Shown here: positions 46,870 to 59,264 of the stretch, piece by piece | Layout of the letters: the number at the start of each line of letters is the position of its first letter | How positions within the stretch are numbered: the first letter of the stretch is position 1 | Origin: Streptomyces armeniacus | GTDB lineage: Bacteria > Actinomycetota > Actinomycetes > Streptomycetales > Streptomycetaceae | NCBI RefSeq assembly: GCF_003355155.1 | Contig: NZ_CP031320.1 | Location: forward strand, 1,164,369 to 1,228,368 | Direction of reading: 5' to 3' | Length of the DNA stretch: 64,000 nt | Made by a program: the position numbers and the translations under genes | The notes under the pieces: model-generated | Databases searched by the model: none | What the model was told of the DNA's origin: nothing | Seen by the model: only the letters and a program-made list of their open reading frames with translations

Positions 46870-47757
46870 ATGACGGATTTCCCGAGCCTCGCCCGCAGCA
46901 CATGGCACCAGCTGGAGCCCGTACACGCCTCCGTCTACTTCTCCCCCGAAGCGACGGAGGAGGCCGCCGCTCTCGGCTACCCCGCCGACTCCCGCTGGCC
47001 GCGCTACTTCGCCCTGCGCTCCGCGCCCCTCGGCGCGGCAGGCCCGGAACTGGTGACCGCGGCGTACTACAGCTTCAGCCCGCGCGCCGTCCGCGCGTAC
47101 GTGCCCGGCGTGTGGGACACCGCCTCCCCCGACGCCGTGCTGGACGCCAGGCTGCGCGCGGTGGACCGTACGCTGCGCGCGCTGCTCGGCCCCGGCGTCG
47201 ACGACCCCGGGATCGCCGAGGCGGCGCGGCTGGCACGTACGGCCGCGGAGGCCGCCGACCTGCCGGGCCGTACCCTCGCCGCCGCCAACCGCGACCTGCC
47301 CTGGCCCGGCCCCGAGACCCCGCACCTCCAGCTCTGGCACGCCGCCACCGTGCTGCGCGAGCACCGCGGCGACGGGCACCTCGTCGCGCTGCGCGCCGCC
47401 GGGCTGGACGGCTGCGAATCGCTCGTCTCCTTCGCCGCGATCGGCGCGGCACCCGAGCCGAACTTCGCCACGCGCGGCTGGACCGACGAGGAATGGGGCG
47501 CGGCGCGTGAGCGGCTCACCGCACGCGGCTGGCTGGACGCGGAGGGCCGCGCGACGGCGCTCGGGCGGCAGCGCCGCGACGACATCGAACGGATGACGGA
47601 CGAGCTCGCGGCGGAGCCGTACCGCGCACTGGGCGCGGACGGCTGCGCGCGGCTGGCGGAACTCAACGGGCCGGTGTTCGCGGCCGTCATCGGAGCGGGG
47701 ATGCTGCCCACGCAGTCGACCCTGGGGATCCTCACCGTGCGGGCGCCGACGCGGTAG
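46870..47757 (+). CDS. SCO6745-like family protein
   Basis: 295 aa matching the uncharacterised actinobacterial family named for SCO6745: HQLEPVHASVYFSPEATEEAAALGY at residue 12, YFALRSAPLGAAGPELVTAAYYSFSP near 55, and a winged-helix-like C-terminal part (ARERLTARGWLDAEGRATALG then RRDDIERMTDELA). No Shine-Dalgarno; the promoter position predicts a leaderless transcript. A palindrome in the promoter suggests repression by a TetR-type regulator not encoded next door. Confidence 0.8.
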   Translation: MTDFPSLARSTWHQLEPVHASVYFSPEATEEAAALGYPADSRWPRYFALRSAPLGAAGPELVTAAYYSFSPRAVRAYVPGVWDTASPDAVLDARLRAVDRTLRALLGPGVDDPGIAEAARLARTAAEAADLPGRTLAAANRDLPWPGPETPHLQLWHAATVLREHRGDGHLVALRAAGLDGCESLVSFAAIGAAPEPNFATRGWTDEEWGAARERLTARGWLDAEGRATALGRQRRDDIERMTDELAAEPYRALGADGCARLAELNGPVFAAVIGAGMLPTQSTLGILTVRAPTR

Positions 47758-47905
47758 CCCTGGCGGGCGGCGCCTGTCGGTACCTACCGGTCCCGTCCGC
47801 CGGGCGCGGCGGTCACGGGGTGACGGCCACCGGGCCGCACTCGTAGGCGGTCCGAGCCGGAGCGTACGCGGCACAAGGCCGGTGGCCGCCGAGGTCAGCG
47901 CGTAA

Positions 47906-48433
47906 CTACCGGGCCTTCTGGGCCAGTTGCAGCAGGTGTTCCGCCAGCGCCTGGCCCCCCGTCGGATCGCGGCTGATCAGCAGCAGCGTGTCGTCGCCCG
48001 CGATCGTGCCGATGATCTCCTCGACGCCCGCCTGGTCGATCGCCGACGCCAGGAACTGCGCGGCGCCCGGCGGCGTACGGAGCACGACCAGGTTGGCCGA
48101 GGCCTCCGCCGAGATCAGGAGTTCGCCGGACAGCCGTGCCATACGGGCCTCGCTCGCCGACTCGCCGAGCGGCGCCCGCGGCGTGCGGTCGCCGCCCTCG
48201 CCCGGGACGGCGTAGATCAGTTCACCGACCGCGTTGCGGATCTTGACCGCGCCGAGTTCGTCCAGGTCCCGGGAGAGGGTGGCTTGCGTGACGGTCAGCT
48301 CGTCGTCGGCGAGCAGCTTGGCCAGTTGGCTCTGGGAACGGACCGGCTGCCGGTTCAGGATGTCGACGATCCGCCGGTGCCGTGCCGTACGCGTCTGGGG
48401 CACGGCCTGTCCGCTGTGCTGCTCCTCGCTCAT
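47906..48433 (-). CDS. argR: arginine repressor ArgR
   Basis: 175-aa regulator. N-terminal winged helix ([41 protein letters not shown] near 50-65) and C-terminal hexamerisation/arginine-binding domain ([14 protein letters not shown] near 145). It should act on the argC and argG promoters seen here. Follows argD by 16 nt. Confidence 0.95.
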   Translation of the reverse strand: MSEEQHSGQAVPQTRTARHRRIVDILNRQPVRSQSQLAKLLADDELTVTQATLSRDLDELGAVKIRNAVGELIYAVPGEGGDRTPRAPLGESASEARMARLSGELLISAEASANLVVLRTPPGAAQFLASAIDQAGVEEIIGTIAGDDTLLLISRDPTGGQALAEHLLQLAQKAR

Positions 48434-48449
48434 CGTCCGTTTCCTCTTA

Positions 48450-49651
48450 TTAGGTTCGTCGGGCTCCGCCGGCCGCGTCCAGTACGGCGGGGAGCGCCGC
48501 GGTGAGCGCGTCCGCCTCGGCCTCGCCGAGGATGAGCGGTGGGGCGAGCCGGATGACGTCCGGGGCGACCGCGTTCACCAGGAAACCCGCGTCCTGAGCA
48601 GCCTGTTGCACGCTGGGTGCGACGGACTCGGTGAGAACGATACCGAGCAGCAGGCCCGAACCGCGGACGTGTTCGATCATTGGGTGTTCCAGCGCCGCGA
48701 TGGAGTCGCGGAGCCGGGCGCCGATCCGTTTGACGTTGGCCAGGATGCCCTCGGCCTCGATGGTGTCCAGCACCGCGAGCGCGGCGGCGCACGCGACGGG
48801 GTTGCCGCCGAACGTGGAGCCGTGCTGGCCGGGCGTCAGCAGGTCGGCCGCGGGTCCGAAGGCGAGGGTCGCGCCGATGGGCAGGCCACCGCCGAGGCCC
48901 TTGGCGAGGGTGAGCACGTCGGGTTCGACGCCCTGCGCCTGGCACTCGGACCAGTGCCCGGTCCGGCCGATGCCCGTCTGCACCTCGTCCACCACGAGCA
49001 GCGTCCCGGTGGCGCGGGTGATCTCGCGTGCCGCGGCGAGATAACCCTCCGGCGGTACGACTACGCCCGCCTCGCCCTGCACGGGCTCGACGATCAGCAG
49101 CGCCGTCTCCTCCGTGACGGCCGCGCGCAGGGCTGCCACGTCTCCGTACGGGACGTGGCTGACGTCGCCGGGCAGCGGCAGGAACGGCTCCTGCTTCGCC
49201 GGCTGCCCGGTGAGCGCGAGCGCGCCCATGGTGCGGCCGTGGAAGCCGCCCTGGGTGGCGACCATGTGCGTACGGCCGGTGCGCCGCCCGATCTTGAACG
49301 CGGCCTCGACCGCCTCGGCGCCCGAGTTGGAGAAGTAGACGCGTCCGGGCCGGCCCGTGCCGGTCACCTCGAGGAGCTTCTCGGCGAGCGCGACGGGCGG
49401 CTCGGCGATGAAGAGGTTCGAGACGTGGCCGAGCATGGCGACCTGGTCGGAGACCGCCCGTACGACCGCGGGGTGCGCGGTGCCCAGCGAGTTGACGGCG
49501 ATGCCGCCGACGAAGTCGAGGTACTCCCTGCCGTCCGCGTCCCACACCCTGGCGCCCTCGCCGTGGGTGAGGGGGACGCGCGGGGTGCCGTAGTTGTCCA
49601 TCAGGGCGCCCTGCCAGCGCCGGGTGAGCTCCTGGTTGCCGTCGCCCCTGC

Positions 49652-49655
<4 letters not shown>
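48450..49655 (-). CDS. argD: acetylornithine aminotransferase
   Basis: 401-aa class III PLP aminotransferase. [24 protein letters not shown] near residue 38, [17 protein letters not shown] near 105, [12 protein letters not shown] near 220, PLP lysine in [15 protein letters not shown] near 250. Overlaps the argB stop by 4 nt (ATGA). Confidence 0.96.
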
Positions 49656-52875
<3,220 letters not shown>

Positions 52876-52955
52876 AGAGTTCCCGGTCAGGGCCGCTCAC
52901 GGCGGGTGCCCGCGCCGCTACGCGTACGTCGCTCAGCCGTCGTCGGTGCCCGGCG

Positions 52956-53096
52956 TCACCCTGCGAACAGGCCGTCCAGCGCGGACTGGCTCTCCACGTC
53001 CGCGGCGCGGTGGATCACCAGCAGCTGGTCCGGGTCCTGGAGCGGCGTGAGCGTTTCGAAATGCACCGCGATCAGACCGGCGTCGGGATGCCGCAT
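52956..53096 (-). pseudogene. C-terminal fragment of an MmyB-like XRE regulator
   Basis: 46 codons ending at TGA 52956, reading MRHPDAGLIAVHFETLTPLQ then DPDQLLVIHRAADVESQSAL. This is the typical tail of HTH regulators with an MmyB-like ligand domain. Everything before HPDAG, including the HTH, is missing; the break falls next to the aldo/keto reductase start. Such regulators often sit divergent to oxidoreductases, so a deletion probably removed most of one. Confidence 0.75.
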
Positions 53097-53100
53097 CCCC

Positions 53101-54159
53101 TTGCGTCTCGACACCTACCGACTGCTGGGCCGTTCCGGGCTGCGGGTCTCACCGCTGGCGCTGGGCACGGCGACGTTCGGCACCGAGTGGGGCTGGGGCG
53201 CCGAACGGGACGAAGCGCGCAAGCTGTTCGACCTTTACGTCGAGCGCGGCGGCAATTTCATCGACACCGCCGTCACCTACACCAACGGCAGCTCCGAGCG
53301 CCTGCTGGGCGAATTCGCCCGCGACAACCGCGAAAGCCTGGTGCTGGCGACGAAGTACACGACGCTGCGCCGCCCCGGCGATCCGAATTCCGGCGGCCCG
53401 CACCGCAAGAGCCTTTTCGCTTCCGTGGAAGCCAGCCTGCGGCAGCTGAACACGGACTACATCGACCTGCTCTACCTGCACGTGTGGGACTCCACGACGC
53501 CGGTCGAGGAGATCCTGCGCGGCATGGACGATCTGGTCCGGCAGGGCAAGGTCCTGTACGTGGCGATCTCCAACGGGCCGGCCTGGCAGGTGGCGCGTAT
53601 GCAGGCGACCGCCGACCTGCGCGGCTGGTCGCCGCTGGTCGCGCTCCAGATCGAGTACAACCTGATCGAACGCACCGGGGAACGTGAACTCATCCCCATG
53701 GCACGCGAGATGGGCCTGGGCGTCGTCCCGTGGTCACCGCTGGCCGGCGGAGCGCTCACCGGCAAGTACAGCCGCGACGACCTGACCGCGCCGGACGGCG
53801 CGTTCGGCGACGGCACCCGCAGGAGTCTGAACCTCGCCCAGGGCGCGCTCACCGAACGCAACTTCGCCATCGTGGACGTTGTACGGGAGGTCGCCGCCGA
53901 GCTGGGCCGTACGCCAGCCCAGGTCGGGCTGGCCTGGACCCTGCAGAACCCGGGCGTGACGGCACCGGTCATCGGCGCCCGCACCCCCGCGCAGTTGGAG
54001 GACAACCTGGGCGCACTGGAGGTCGATTTCACCGCCTCCCAGCTGGCCCGCCTCGACGGGGCCTCCGCGGTCGAACTCGGCTTCCCGCAAGACCTGCTCA
54101 CCCGCGAGACGACCCGCCAACCGACCCGCGGCGACCTGAGGATCGAAGCCCGGCGCTAA
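53101..54159 (+). CDS. aldo/keto reductase
   Basis: 352-aa NADPH-dependent reductase. YRLLGRSGLRVSPLALGTATFG at the N terminus, catalytic Asp/Tyr (GNFIDTAVTYTNGSSE near 50), Lys (LATKYT near 82) and His (LLYLHVWDS near 122), then VPWSPLAGGALTGKY. The TTG at 53101 is the start that fits the family; the frame runs 77 codons further upstream through the regulator fragment without similarity. The original start may have been lost in the deletion that truncated the regulator. Confidence 0.82.
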   Translation: MRLDTYRLLGRSGLRVSPLALGTATFGTEWGWGAERDEARKLFDLYVERGGNFIDTAVTYTNGSSERLLGEFARDNRESLVLATKYTTLRRPGDPNSGGPHRKSLFASVEASLRQLNTDYIDLLYLHVWDSTTPVEEILRGMDDLVRQGKVLYVAISNGPAWQVARMQATADLRGWSPLVALQIEYNLIERTGERELIPMAREMGLGVVPWSPLAGGALTGKYSRDDLTAPDGAFGDGTRRSLNLAQGALTERNFAIVDVVREVAAELGRTPAQVGLAWTLQNPGVTAPVIGARTPAQLEDNLGALEVDFTASQLARLDGASAVELGFPQDLLTRETTRQPTRGDLRIEARR

Positions 54160-54160
54160 C

Positions 54161-54265
54161 GCCCGCCACCGCGACGTCCTGACCGCCGAACGCAAGAAAC
54201 GCGCCCGCATCCGAAGCGAGAAGGGCATCCGTTGGGGCGGACGCCCCCTCAACACCGCAGCCTGA
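54161..54265 (+). other. possible coding remnant after the aldo/keto reductase
   Basis: A frame ending at TGA 54263-54265 encodes DVLTAERKKRARIRSEKGIR then WGGRPLNTAA. Basic and transposase-tail-like in feel, but not identified. No start. Between here and 54417 nothing else was seen. Confidence 0.25.
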
Positions 54266-54417
54266 CCAACCGCGAACTCACTCAGCCACAGCGCATACCG
54301 GTCCGCTCGTGGCCAAGCGCGGACGACCGGAGCGTTGTGAAGACGATCTCGGCTGGGCAGACCCGGAGCCCCGAACGGGGCCGGTTCAGGCGAAGGACGG
54401 CGCCAGAGGAGAATGAC

Positions 54418-54795
54418 TCAGGAGGCGGACGGCTCGATCTCCCCCGCGAAGACGATGACCTGGTCGATGAGGCTCCGCCGCAGATGGACGACGTCCGTTC
54501 CGGCCAGGCGGGGGCCCCCGTCCGGCGTCGTGAAGACCCACTGGTACCGGGCCCACTCGCCCGGCATGTCCACCGCCGAACAGCGCACCATCGTGCCGGT
54601 CCCCGCGGGGTGGCGCCGGATGTCCAGCACGAACCGCTCGACCGCCTCGATCCCCTCACTGCGGCCCAACGGTCCCCAGAAGACCACGTCCGAGGTCAGG
54701 GCCTGGGAGAGCAGCGCAATCACATAGCTGTCGTCCGAGGCATTGAACGCGGAGATGAACGTGTCGATCGCGGACCGCGCGGTCTCTTCCTGCAT
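54418..54795 (-). CDS. SnoaL/NTF2-like domain protein
   Basis: 125-aa single-domain alpha+beta-cone protein: ARSAIDTFISAFNASDDSYVIALLS then LTSDVVFWGPLGRSEGIEAVERFV and YQWVFTTPDGGPRLAGTDVVHLR. Members are ketosteroid-isomerase-like or polyketide cyclases; none of the catalytic residues is decisive here. The ATG at 54795 fits the domain; an upstream GTG at 54858 adds 21 unlikely residues. Confidence 0.7.
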   Translation of the reverse strand: MQEETARSAIDTFISAFNASDDSYVIALLSQALTSDVVFWGPLGRSEGIEAVERFVLDIRRHPAGTGTMVRCSAVDMPGEWARYQWVFTTPDGGPRLAGTDVVHLRRSLIDQVIVFAGEIEPSAS

Positions 54796-54945
54796 GCACC
54801 AGTAATACCAGCCGCCTTGGGGACCGCGCTCGTCCCATGAACCGTCTCTCCCGACCACTGTGAACCATCCCGGTCACACCACTGGGCGGAAAGCCCCGGG
54901 CTCCGGGGCGGCTCCGGGGGCGGCGCCGGTGGCAGGATGGCGGCC

Positions 54946-55701
54946 ATGGGCGGCGACTTCCTGCAGACGGGGTTCGGGGTGCGGTTCGAGTGGGGCCCGG
55001 CCGGGGCCGCGCACCTCGCCCGCGAGGCCGCCTGCCTGGTGGTCGTCGACGTGCTGTCGTTCACCACCACCGTGTCGGTCGCCGTCGAGTCCGGGGCACG
55101 CGTGTTCCCGTACGCGTGGCGCGACGCGACCGCCGCCGAGTTCGCCCGGGAGGTCGGCGCCCCGCTGGCCGTCGGGCGCAGCGCCGCGTGCGAGGACACG
55201 CCGTGGACGCTCTCCCCCGAGGCCGTACGGCGTGCGCCGTTCACGCCCCGGCTGGTCCTCCCGTCGCCCAACGGGTCGGCCATCTCCGCCGCCGCGGAGG
55301 GTCTGCCGGTGGTCGCCGCGTGCCTGCGCAACGGCGCCGCAGTCGGCGCGTGGCTCGCGGCGCACCGCTACGGCACGGCTGAGCGTCCGGTCGGGGTGAT
55401 CGCCGCGGGCGAGCGCTGGCCCGACGGCAGCCTGCGCCCCGCGCTGGAGGACCTGCTGGGGGCGGGAGCGGTGATCGCCGCGCTCCGGCGGAACGGCCGC
55501 ACGTCGCTGTCGCCCGAGGCCGGGCAGGCGGCCACGGCCTTCACCGGCTCCACGGACATCGCCGCGGACGTGGCGGGCAGCGCCTCCGGACGGGAACTGA
55601 CCGACGCGGGCTTCCCCTCGGATGTGTCGATCGCGACGGAGGCGGACACGAGCACCACGGTGCCGCTCCTCGCCGACGGCGCCTTCTCGGCGGCGGACTG
55701 A
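54946..55701 (+). CDS. 2-phosphosulfolactate phosphatase (ComB) family protein
   Basis: 251 aa matching ComB-like proteins: CLVVVDVLSFTTTVSVAVESGARVFPY near residues 25-52, LPSPNGSAI near 103, VIAAGERWPDGSLRPALEDLLGAGAVI near 145. In archaea ComB acts in coenzyme M synthesis; its role in Streptomyces is unknown since no other such gene is here. ATG 54937 is a possible alternative start. The stop codon lies in a short tandem repeat. Confidence 0.82.
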   Translation: MGGDFLQTGFGVRFEWGPAGAAHLAREAACLVVVDVLSFTTTVSVAVESGARVFPYAWRDATAAEFAREVGAPLAVGRSAACEDTPWTLSPEAVRRAPFTPRLVLPSPNGSAISAAAEGLPVVAACLRNGAAVGAWLAAHRYGTAERPVGVIAAGERWPDGSLRPALEDLLGAGAVIAALRRNGRTSLSPEAGQAATAFTGSTDIAADVAGSASGRELTDAGFPSDVSIATEADTSTTVPLLADGAFSAAD

Positions 55702-55731
55702 CCGGACTGACCGGACTGACCGGACTGATCC
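55696..55731. repeat. 9-bp tandem repeat across the comB-like stop
   Basis: Units gactgaccg at 55696, 55705 and 55714 and a degenerate fourth at 55723. The first contains the stop codon. Confidence 0.85.
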
Positions 55732-55788
55732 GGCTGCCGGGCGACACCCGCGTGCCGCCGGGGCAGCCCGGCCTGGGGAAGGAGATCC

Positions 55789-56553
55789 GTGGTGTTCAGC
55801 GTTGAGGAACGGGACCGGGTACGGGCGCGGCTGCTCGCGCGCGCGGAGGCCGACGAAGCCGTCGTGGGCGCCGCCTGGACCGGCTCGCACGCCGTCGCGG
55901 CCGGTGACCGCTGGTCGGACACCGACCTGGTGCTCGCTGTCCGTGGCGGTCTGGCGGCGACCGTGGACCGGTGGACCCGGTGGCTCCGCTCGGCGTTGGG
56001 GGCGCGGCATCACTGGGATCTGCGGTCCGATACGAGTACGGTCCGCGTGTTCCTGCTGCCCGGCTGGCTCGAAGTGGACCTGACGTTCACGCCGGAGGCC
56101 GAGTTCGGGCCGCGGGGCCCGCAGTGGCACACGGTCTTCGGCCGGACCCGTACGCCCGAGCCGTTCCCGGAACCCGACGGGAACGCCCTGGCCGGGCTCC
56201 TCTGGCACCACGTACTCCACGCCTTCGTCTGCCTCGAGCGCGGGCACCGCTGGCAGGCGGCGTACTGGATCGGGGCCGTACGGGACCACGTCGTCACGCT
56301 GGCCTGCCTGCGGCTGGGCCTTCCCGCCGCGCATGCGAAGGGCGCGCACCTGCTGCCGGACGAGCTGGCGGCGGAGCTGGAGACGACGCTCGTCCGCTCG
56401 CTCGACGGGCCGGACCTGCGCCGTGCCCTGACGGCCGCCGTCACTGTCGCCGCGGGCGAGCTGCGGCGGTCCGATCCCGCGCTCGCCGCCCGTCTCAGCC
56501 CGCTCCTCGCGGAGCTGGAGGAGGCGAACGAACGGGCGGCGGGCGGCCGTTGA
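55789..56553 (+). CDS. nucleotidyltransferase domain protein
   Basis: 254 aa with the minimal nucleotidyltransferase signature GSHAVAAGDRWSDTDLVLAV (Gly-Ser then DxD, near residues 32-50), a third acidic residue in LEVDLTFTPEAEFGP near 98, and a helical C terminus (HRWQAAYWIGAVRDHVVTLACLRLG) as in aminoglycoside nucleotidyltransferases. Substrate unknown. The GTG at 55789 has AAGGAG upstream. Confidence 0.8.
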   Translation: MVFSVEERDRVRARLLARAEADEAVVGAAWTGSHAVAAGDRWSDTDLVLAVRGGLAATVDRWTRWLRSALGARHHWDLRSDTSTVRVFLLPGWLEVDLTFTPEAEFGPRGPQWHTVFGRTRTPEPFPEPDGNALAGLLWHHVLHAFVCLERGHRWQAAYWIGAVRDHVVTLACLRLGLPAAHAKGAHLLPDELAAELETTLVRSLDGPDLRRALTAAVTVAAGELRRSDPALAARLSPLLAELEEANERAAGGR

Positions 56554-56603
56554 CGGAGACGGGCGGCCGTTGGCGCGGGCGGGTGGCGGACGGGTGGCCG
56601 GGG

Positions 56604-57440
56604 TCAGCGGAGGGTGAGGACGTTGCCCGTGACGAGGGCCGCCGCGTCCGAGGTGAGGAACGCGATGGTCTCCGCGACCTCGTCCGGCTCCGCGACGTGG
56701 AAGTGCGTGCCGCTCGCGGCGACGTATCGGCGGACATCGTCCGTGACCCATCCGGTGTCGGTCACCGGCGGGTGTACGACGTTCGCGGTGATCCCGAGGT
56801 CGGCGAGTTCCACGGCGGCGGACATCGTGTAGTTGGTCTGGGCTGCCTTGGCCGCGCCGTACGAGACCTCGCCGGGGAAGCCGAGTTCGCCGCCCGACGT
56901 CAGGCCCACGATGCGGCCCCAGTCCGCTCCGCGCTCCCGGTGCCGCCGGGCCAGTTCGCCGATGAGCAGCGCCGGGGCCATCGCGTCCACCGCGAACTGC
57001 CGGGTCCACGTATCGGCGGTCACCTCCTGCAGCGGCCGCCCGAATTGGTCGGCGGGGTCCGGTGTGAACGAGTCCTGGAGCCAGCCCGACGCGTTGTTGA
57101 CCAGGATGTCGACGGGGCCGAGGCGTTCCTCGGCGACGTCGAAGATGATCCCGGGTGCCGCGCTGTCGCCGAGGTCCGCCTCGAACGCCTCCGCGCGCCC
57201 GCCCGCCCGGCGGATCTCCTCCGCGACGGCCTCGCCGGTGGCGGAGCGGTCGCGCTCGTAGCGGCCGTCCGGCCCGGCGGGCTCACCCGTACCGTCCGTG
57301 CCTTCCGGTTCGCGGAGTCTGAGGTAGGTGCAGAGGACCGCGACACCGCGGGCGGCGAGGGCCCTGGCCGTGGCCGCGCCGATGCCCTGGTTCGCTCCGG
57401 TGACGACGGCGACGTGGTGCGTACCGCTTGTATCCCACAT
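56604..57440 (-). CDS. short-chain dehydrogenase/reductase
   Basis: 278-aa classical SDR. Cofactor motif VVTGANQGIGAATA near residue 12, NNAS near 115, catalytic Ser (LTSGGE) and YxxxK (YGAAK) near 190-205. An insert of about 25 residues after the second strand (REPEGTDGTGEPAGPDGRYE) is unusual. ATG 57440 has no Shine-Dalgarno; TTTCGT (57472-57477) and TAGAAC (57449-57454) are spaced 17 nt and end 8 nt before the ATG, so a leaderless mRNA is likely. Confidence 0.88.
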   Translation of the reverse strand: MWDTSGTHHVAVVTGANQGIGAATARALAARGVAVLCTYLRLREPEGTDGTGEPAGPDGRYERDRSATGEAVAEEIRRAGGRAEAFEADLGDSAAPGIIFDVAEERLGPVDILVNNASGWLQDSFTPDPADQFGRPLQEVTADTWTRQFAVDAMAPALLIGELARRHRERGADWGRIVGLTSGGELGFPGEVSYGAAKAAQTNYTMSAAVELADLGITANVVHPPVTDTGWVTDDVRRYVAASGTHFHVAEPDEVAETIAFLTSDAAALVTGNVLTLR

Positions 57441-57481
57441 GGGGAGAAGTTCTAGCGGACGGGAGGCGCGTACGAAACGGA

Positions 57482-59131
57482 TTATCGCCCGGCGCCGGCA
57501 TCGGTGCCGGTGCCGGCATCGCCCGCGCGCGGCACCCGTTCCGCCATCGTGTCGCGCGCCAGCGACGGGTTGGCGGCCGCCGCCTCGGCCACCTGCGGGT
57601 CGGTGTCCCCGAGCAACTCCGCGATGACCGGCGGCGGGAGGGCCGGGTGGGCGGCGGCGAGCGGCCGCGCGCGGCGGTCCGCCAGGCACGGGAGCAGCGC
57701 CGCCGCCGTCGCGTCGGGGTGCCGGGCTATCGAACGGAGCGCCTTCCGTGCGGGCGGCTCGTGCCGCGCCAGTTCCGCCAGCAGCTCCGGCGGCGCGTCG
57801 GGGTTGGCTGCCACCCCGGCGGCGACCCGCGCCCCGTGCCGTACGGCCAGCGCGCGCAGCCGCGCCGCCGAGAGGCCGGGGTGCGGCGCGACGGCGGCGA
57901 GCACCTTCGCGTCGGGGTCTGCGGCGAGGGCGTCCCGTACGGCGGCGGGCAGGTCACGCCGTACGGCCGCCAGCATCCGTACGGCGGGCTGCGGCGACGC
58001 GGCCAGCTCCTCGACCTCGCGGGGCGAGGCGGCGGCGATACGGGGTAGCAGCGTCGTACCGGTCTTCGTCGAAGCGGCCACGCGGGCGAGCACGTCGAGC
58101 GGCACGCGCGGGTTGGACGCGAGCGCGCGCCGCACGTCGTCGTGCGGGTCGGCGGCCAGCCGGTGCAGGAGGGCGGTGTCCGCCGCGGGGTTCGCGGCGA
58201 GGTCGGCCCGTACGCCGGGTACGGGGTCGGCCGCCAGCCGCCGGGCCGCGTACGGGGGCAGGTCGGTACGGGAGGCGAGCGCCCAGCGCAGCAGCGTCGA
58301 GGGGTGGCCGGCGAAGCCGGCGGCGGTGACGGCGGGCGTGGCCGGGTTGGCGAGCGCGTGCCCCAGCGTCTCGTGCGCGGTGGACTGGTGGGTGCCGTCG
58401 CAGGTGGCGCCCGGGCGCAGAGTGCAGTCGGGGCGGGGGCAGGACGGCGGGTGCGTGTACGGCGCCGGGTGGCGGTCGCAGACCAGGCACCGGCGGGCCG
58501 GGGGAAGGCCGTCGCCGGTGAGGAGGGCGGCCAGTACGGCGGGCGGCGCGGACTCGTTGGCCGCCACCGCACGCCGTACCTCGGCGTGCGGGTGCGCCGC
58601 GAGGCGGGCTGCCGTGTCGGGCGAGGCCGTCCAGAGCGCGAGTTCGGCGACGACCTCCACGTCCGGGTCGGCGGCGAGCGTGTCGACGACGTCGGGCGGC
58701 AGCCCGCCGCAGGCGGCCAGCTTCGCGCGCCGCCCGGCGTCCGGGTCGGCGGCGAACAGGCGGGCCCGGTCCGGGTGTCCGCGCCCCGTGTCGAGCAGGG
58801 CGAGCGCCGCCTGCGGGCGCGTCGCGGGGTCGAGGTCGGCGGTGGTCAGCCGGCCGGCGCGGGCGAGGCGTACGGCGGTGTCGTCACCGGCCGCCGCGAG
58901 GGCGACGGCCTGCGCGTGGCCGAGGTCGGCGCGGTCGGCCAGCTCGGCGGCGACGGCGCGGGCGTCCGCGGCGGCGGCATCGGCAGCGGCGTCGGTTGCG
59001 CCGGTTGCGTCGGCGGCAGGCCCACCGGCCCGCGCCACCGCGAACGCGATCAGCCGGTCGACCAGTCCGGGCGGCAGCGCCGTATTGGCCGCGAGTCCGC
59101 AGAGCACAGCGACAGCGTTCACGAGGGGCAT
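57482..59131 (-). CDS. leucine-rich-repeat-variant (LRV/HEAT-like) protein with Cys cluster
   Basis: 549-aa Ala-rich repeat protein. About twenty imperfect 22-24-residue units of the pattern LAADPDxxVRxAVAANPxxP (LRV) cover it. A Cys-rich insert near 210-245 (CLVCDRHPAPYTHPPSCPRP then DCTLRPGATC) may bind metal; LRV proteins of Azotobacter carry a 4Fe-4S cluster with similar spacing. Likely a protein-binding scaffold. ATG 59131 is chosen; 59146 is possible. Confidence 0.8.
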   Translation of the reverse strand: MPLVNAVAVLCGLAANTALPPGLVDRLIAFAVARAGGPAADATGATDAAADAAAADARAVAAELADRADLGHAQAVALAAAGDDTAVRLARAGRLTTADLDPATRPQAALALLDTGRGHPDRARLFAADPDAGRRAKLAACGGLPPDVVDTLAADPDVEVVAELALWTASPDTAARLAAHPHAEVRRAVAANESAPPAVLAALLTGDGLPPARRCLVCDRHPAPYTHPPSCPRPDCTLRPGATCDGTHQSTAHETLGHALANPATPAVTAAGFAGHPSTLLRWALASRTDLPPYAARRLAADPVPGVRADLAANPAADTALLHRLAADPHDDVRRALASNPRVPLDVLARVAASTKTGTTLLPRIAAASPREVEELAASPQPAVRMLAAVRRDLPAAVRDALAADPDAKVLAAVAPHPGLSAARLRALAVRHGARVAAGVAANPDAPPELLAELARHEPPARKALRSIARHPDATAAALLPCLADRRARPLAAAHPALPPPVIAELLGDTDPQVAEAAAANPSLARDTMAERVPRAGDAGTGTDAGAGR

Positions 59132-59264
59132 CCTGTACCCGCGCACCCGGCGCGTGAGAATTCACCGGAAGAAATCCGGAGGGAGCTGTCGATCCGGCGG
59201 TCTCCCGTTCGACGCAGGGGTGAGAGGCGAGGAGAGCCCGCGCCCTTCCGACCGAGGAGCCACC

